From Haplomitrium mnioides (lineage: Eukaryota > Marchantiophyta > Haplomitriopsida > Calobryales), in NCBI GenBank assembly GCA_049999725.1, contig JBNGIS010020558.1, positions 31,902 to 55,069 on the forward strand: a stretch of 23,168 bases of DNA. Direction: 5' to 3'. Below, in pieces: positions 18,852 to 23,168 of the stretch. The notes beneath the pieces were generated by a model. The model worked only from the letters and a program-made list of their open reading frames with translations. It was not told where the DNA came from and did not search any database. Numbering within the stretch: position 1 is the first letter of the stretch; each line of letters opens with the position of its first letter. The position numbers and the translations under genes are program-made.

Positions 18852-20110
18852 GTCGGAATGCTATAAGAATATAAATCAAACACAAAACATTTTAAAAAAG
18901 AAATAGTTTATTTTTTTATAAAAAGTATATCACTCTATAACTTCAGCTTCAGTCCTATCTTCTTGAGAAGGAATGGTCTCATCCAAATCAATGGATTGAG
19001 AAACTTGGGCATGTGCAACCGTAAGGGAATCTTGTCAAAGACTTTTCAGTCCCAAAAATTGCAATAGAATCACGAGATGCACCAACACTACCAAGAGAAA
19101 CATGTTTCTTATGATAAGCATACATAATTTGTGTCTATGACATGAGATGGCAAAGAAGCCATTGTCAAAACTCTTTGGGAATATAGATAAATTGGCATCT
19201 ATCATATTCAATAGCCGCTACTTTGAACAAGAAACAAGCTACTCAAAACAATAATTTTTATTTTATTTTCACAAAAAAAAACGTAGTTTTTTACCTTAAA
19301 AACAAAGAAAACGATGTTATTTAAAAAAACAAAACTACATGAGTTTTTGAGCTTTATTTTTCGCCATTTTAACAACCATTACAGAAAGAGAATCAAATTT
19401 ATCATCCAAAATCTACTGACATTCTTAGTTTTTATGAAAATATTGGAAATCTCAAAATCGATGAAAAGTATAAAAACTATGGCATATTTTCACAACAAAC
19501 TTGTATTTATCATTGATTACATTTAGAAGCTCAAAAATTGAAATATACATTAAAATAAATTATTTTGAAATAAGTTTGGTTGCACAAACTCTATGTGCGC
19601 ATAGACATGGTGGTTCTTAAAACGCTTTTTTTTGAAAAAAACTAGAATACATGAGGAAAATATTCGAGCGGACTAGAAGTCAAGGGATTGAGTTTGGAAT
19701 CGTAAGACACAAAAACCAACAAAACAAAATATTACATGGATTTTGGAGCTCTATTTTCAAGTTCAAGCAAGAAGGAAGCTTTCTTTTGTAGTTGAAAATA
19801 CATTAGTGCAAAGTTTAAAGTGAGCATATTTTAGAGGGTTCAGCAAATAAAAATATTTTGTAATTTAGAGAATCATATTTACAAAAGAGTTATAGTTCAA
19901 AATCAAAAGGACAGTGGCTTTAGATATTTACTTAAGAGTGTAAACAAGCAACATCTCCAAGTTTTTTACAAGAGTCTACCAAACAAAAGTTTTCAAGTTC
20001 TAAAGGAGAGTCTTTGAGCAAAGTAGAATCCAAGTTCTATGCACTAGTTTTTGTATGTAGAAGCTTGAGGGTTGTATATCAACGTTAGTACGTATGGAAG
20101 GTTGGGACTT
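18852..20110. other. AT-rich, no clear gene
   Basis: Mostly A/T-rich with no convincing ORF. Two minus-strand stretches look weakly coding: 18935-19023, an acidic tail ending in TAG (SIDLDETIPSQEDRTEAEVI), and about 19940-20035 (DSTLLKDSPLELENF). They might be distal remnants of the DUF7869-like gene on the same strand, but nothing links them directly. Confidence 0.4.
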
Positions 20111-20214
20111 CCACAAGAAAGTCTATATGCACATAGGAATTCGAGCTCAACATCTCAACAATCCACACAAAAGTCTATGTGGGCATGAGAATCTGACCTC
20201 AACATTTGAACACT
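20111..20214. repeat. 52-bp tandem duplication, two units
   Basis: CCACAAGAAAGTCTAT (20111) and CCACACAAAAGTCTAT (20163) begin two consecutive units. Both continue through TG..CAT, AAT, CTCAACAT and AACA with scattered changes, about 70% identical by eye. A weaker third start (GTCAACAAAGACTATG) follows at 20216. Confidence 0.6.
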
Positions 20215-20219
20215 CGTCA

Positions 20220-21860
20220 ACAAAGACTATGTTGAACCTAGGTTTTATTTTCTATAGTAGAGTTTTTGCGCTCCAATAAATGCATTCTCAGCCTCACAAA
20301 CAAACCATTTAACACGTAATTGTTTTGGGTTTGTAAGTTCTTCCTCATAAAATGACAAAACTCTGAGGGCTTTTGCAATCCAAAATGGTTTGCCTTTTGG
20401 ATCAAGAGATGCAACAACACAAATAAACATTATGGCTTTCACCTCATGTAGGTTGCCAAATTTGTGCACGTATATGGTGTTGTATGAAACAGTCCCTTCT
20501 CATGACGTAGGTGCTCCATCATAGATTTTCTCAACATGTAGAAAGTATATGTTCTACTAGAGCATTTTTCTCTATCTTTTGAACATCAAACTGATAACCT
20601 AGATGAACATTTTGAGAACCATTACAAGTACTTGTCGGTTGTGAAGGTAGAAAGGTGAATCTTTCTTTGAGTCCTCATCTTCTTCTTTCAAAGATGTAAA
20701 CCATAATCTCTTGTTGGGCAAGAAAAAGTTCAGTCCACCATTGAATATCAAAATCTGTTTAGAACTTGTAGTAGTTCTTATTTATATTATCCCTTAATGC
20801 AAAGACCCCTTTCTATGCATCAACTTCTCTTTCTTCCTTTTGAGATCATTTGATTTCAGAATATGCCTTAAGAGGAATCAACATTGAACTTAAAATTCTT
20901 TTGTCTACTTCAAGTAAGCACTTGAGTTGACAAATACCACCCGGGGGTAGCCAAAATTCATATATTGAAAGTTGTTTGCTCCAAATCATTGCCTCTAAAT
21001 TACTCAATTGTCACTTGAACTGTTGATTAAAGGCAATATCATATATCCTTTGAACCAGAGAGAGGCATTGTTGCATAAAAATTTTAAAATCCTAAGTTTC
21101 CCTCAAAAGAGTTACTTGAGGTTTAAGATTGTAAGATAATTGCAGCGTCTCGTTAAGACTCGTAATCATGAAAGCTTTGATATGTTTCAAACATTTTGAG
21201 AATATGTTGAATATTTGATTGATTTGATCATGAGTATAGCCAACCACGAGAAATCCCACCTTGATTTTTGGAAAACACTCTTGGCAATAAGGAGACTTAG
21301 ATACCCAAATAAGATGGAATTTTTATTCTCTCGTGTCGTATTGTCCAATTGAAGATACAAAGTTGGAGGTAGCGGCTCTTCAAAGTCACAAAATATTCTA
21401 TTGAGCACCAAAACTATCAAATTAGAGTTGTTTCTTAGGTTTCCGTAGGTTAAGAAGACCCTTGAAGAAAGTATATGATTGAATATTAAAGCACCAACAA
21501 TATGCACACCTACCAAACAATCTTTGTCAATGTTTTTTTGTGGTGAAACCAAGTGTGGAATGGCTAGTTTCTTCTCATCAATTCCATTCTAAGTAATTTT
21601 GACATCAACATAACATTTTCTTCGACGGTTTGCAAGCTTTGTTCTTTCTTTCATTTGTTGGTCACGATAAAGAAACAATTGGCGACTGTATTTGACTACA
21701 ACATCACAAAGCACCAAAGAGATAAAAGTAGTTCAATAAAACTTGTGCTGATGATTCAAACTTCAAAAGATAACCTGAGGTGCTAAAAATGTTCAAATCA
21801 ACTTCAACAGATGTTTGGATTGGTAGAGGTGAAAATTTACAAAAAGCTTAAAAATAAGCT
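20220..21860 (-). pseudogene. Transposase-like (DUF7869-type) gene relic
   Basis: Minus-strand reading from ~21690: VVVKYSRQLFLYRDQQMKER, then IDEKKLAIPHLVSPQKNID, GVHIVGALIFNHILSSRVF, NNSNLIVLVLNRIF, then LPPTLYLQLDNTTRENKNSI near 21360, FGYLSLLIAKSVFQ, a one-base frameshift near 21270, and VVGYTHDQINQIFN. The QLDN..RENKN and GxTHDxIxQ motifs match a family of long transposase-like proteins that I recall as DUF7869, found in early land plants, oomycetes and invertebrates. A further segment at 20245-20469 (KPFWIAKALRVLSFYEEEL, KWFVCEAE) resembles the family's C-terminal region. Stops at ~21590 and several downstream show it is dead. The N-terminus is not seen; copia-B begins at 22013. The family name is from memory and unchecked. 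Confidence 0.6.
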
Positions 21861-22012
21861 TTACTTAATTTAAATATAGGAGAATATGAATAGCATTCAT
21901 AATAAGTACTTGTATTTGACTTGAAATAAGCAAAAGTTTCAAGAGGAGAAAAACAAGATTTGCACTCAATGGATGACAAACTGGAACTTCAATTTCAAAT
22001 GTAACTTGGACT
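21861..22012. other. AT-rich flank, no gene
   Basis: A short stretch between the transposase-like relic and copia-B. It may include further decayed coding sequence but no motif is recognisable. The five bases before copia-B are GGACT, the expected target duplication if the other end, outside the window, matches. Confidence 0.4.
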
Positions 22013-22234
22013 TGTTAGAATTAGAGGCAGAGAGATCAAGAACACATGCACAAACACAATATGCAAGAATGTCTTCACTATACAGCAGGAGCGCCAACAA
22101 ATACAGAGGGGAATGAGAGAGCATAGTGTGCATCTCAATCAACCCCTTATATATACATTAAGCTAACTGTGCTAACGTAACTGTGCTAAGGTGGCTGCCA
22201 AGTTAACCGACAGTTAGAGCTCGTAACTTCAATA
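22013..22234 (-). repeat. Copia-B 3' LTR
   Basis: A 222-bp LTR homologous to the copia-A LTRs, sharing the block GGAGCGCCAACAAATACAGA and the TGTTAG and CAATA ends (TA...CA in element sense), with numerous substitutions and small indels. A TATATATAAGG TATA box lies near 22145-22155 on the minus strand. Confidence 0.9.
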
Positions 22235-22243
22235 CTCCCCCTC
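22235..22243 (-). other. Polypurine tract of copia-B
   Basis: The minus strand reads GAGGGGGAG next to the LTR, identical to the copia-A tract. Confidence 0.9.
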
Positions 22244-22247
22244 GAGC

Positions 22248-23168
22248 TCAAGATACACACCCAAGCTGCTTCCGAAATCTATGCAGCTTCTCTGCTCCTA
22301 ATGCCTTAGTGAAAATATCAGCTAACTGCTCCTCAGTGCTGATGTACTGCAAGTCGATCACCCTAGCCAAAACCTTCTCTCTAACAAAATGATAATGCAC
22401 TTCAATGTGCTTTGAACGTGCATGAAAAACAGGGTTACTAGCTAGCTGAATACTGCTTATATTGTCACAATGGACCCTCAATGGGCCTCTTACAGGGACA
22501 TCTACATCTTGCAAAAATTTTAGCAACCACATTACCTCACATGTAGCCATTGCTGCCCCTCGATACTCCGACTCTGTGCTTGAGAGGGCAACAGTTGGTT
22601 GCTTCTTGCTGCTCCATGCAACTCCGACACTTCCAAATGAAAAAACAAAGCCACTAGTCGATCTCCGGTCACCAGCACTTCCTGCCCAATCTGCATCTGT
22701 AAAACCAGCAAGCTGGAATGCACTATTGCTGTCATAAAACAGCCCAAACTGAAGTGTGGCTTTTACATACCGAAAAATCCTGCGCACAGCATCCATGTGT
22801 GGCTTCCTCGGAGTCTGCATAAACTTACTGACCAGGCCCACACAATAACTCAAATCTGGCCTGGTGATGGTGCTATATATCAAGCTACCTACCATCTTCC
22901 TGAAGCTTGAAGGATCATCTAGTAACTCCCCTTCATGACTGACCAGCTTCGTATTCTGATCAAGGGGTATGGCAATCGGTTTACAACCTGTCATTCCATA
23001 TCTAGACAGCATCTCCAATGCATACTGTCTCTGAATCAACCAGATCCCCTGATCTGATTTGATCACCTCAATGCCAAGGAAATGCCTCAGCTCACCTAGA
23101 TCCTTCATCTCAAACTTCAATTGCAGCAAGTTCTTAACTTCCAAAATATCATCAAGACTACCTCAAGT
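22248..23168 (-). pseudogene. Copia-B RT C-terminus and RNase H, partial
   Basis: An uninterrupted frame from the window end apart from a TGA at 23163-23165, the same codon as in copia-A. It carries KFEMKDLGELRHFLGIEV, SLIYSTITRPDLSY, RNase H motifs GFTDADWAG, STESEYRG, HCDN and ADIFTKAL, and ends RKQLGCVS at a TGA just before the polypurine tract. All RNase H acidic residues are kept. Whether the element is functional cannot be told because most of it lies outside the window. Confidence 0.85.

Larger units (their letters stand above)
22013..23168 (-). mobile_element. Copia-B: 3' end of a second copia element
   Basis: Same orientation and arrangement as copia-A: LTR, polypurine tract, RNase H and the RT C-terminus, cut by the window end. 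The encoded RT/RNase H segment is about 95% identical in protein to copia-A by eye, but the LTR is visibly more diverged (roughly 85-88%). The rest of the element should lie beyond 23168. Confidence 0.92.

Noticed and set aside
19314-19526. A 70-codon plus-strand ORF
   Set aside because: The product is Lys/Phe/Ile-rich, as expected by chance in A/T-rich sequence; no signal supports it.
1-23168. CRISPR arrays, tRNA, rRNA or bacterial operon signals
   Set aside because: No regularly spaced identical repeats with unique spacers, no cloverleaf with T-loop and anticodon signals, and no rRNA-like blocks were seen. The content is eukaryotic transposon DNA.

Overview
This window looks like nuclear DNA of a land plant with a large, repeat-rich genome. 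The evidence is a Ty1/copia element with a plant-type initiator-tRNA-Met primer site, decayed Ty3/gypsy elements, AT-rich filler, and no convincing single-copy host gene. The lineage cannot be fixed from the sequence; a gymnosperm, fern or lycophyte would fit. Nearly everything recognisable is transposon-derived.

Layout. (1) 1-5676: a decayed Ty3/gypsy element on the minus strand (gypsy-1). Its 3' LTR is cut by the window start (1-299). Next come a polypurine tract (~301-312), an integrase relic with a PHD-like zinc-finger tail (~448-1515), and a gag relic (~1560-3138). Protease, RT and RNase H are missing between gag and integrase. A long noncoding stretch follows, and then a partial second LTR copy (~5553-5676). 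(2) ~5811-8930: a second, much older Ty3/gypsy pol relic on the plus strand (gypsy-2), in the order protease, RT, RNase H, integrase. (3) ~8931-12856: AT-rich sequence with weak coding-like relics and small degenerate tandem repeats. (4) 12862-18846: a structurally complete, fairly young Ty1/copia element on the minus strand (copia-A). It has 223-bp LTRs differing at 5 sites, a 5-bp target duplication (TATTA), a PBS, a PPT, a ~1.3-kb leader, and one gag-pol reading frame broken by four nonsense codons. (5) 18852-22012: AT-rich DNA holding a minus-strand relic (~20220-21860) that resembles an uncharacterised transposase-like family (the one I recall as DUF7869). (6) 22013-23168: the 3' end of a second copia element (copia-B), minus strand, cut by the window end.

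The parts do not form a host pathway. They form a layered record: gypsy-2 and the DUF7869-like relic are oldest by decay, gypsy-1 is intermediate, and copia-A is youngest. The observations most worth a second look are the in-frame TGA at the same codon after the RT YVDD motif in both copia copies, the PHD-like finger on the gypsy-1 integrase, the DUF7869-like relic, the long copia-A leader with a ~17-bp periodic repeat, and non-canonical TA...CA LTR ends supported by the target duplication.
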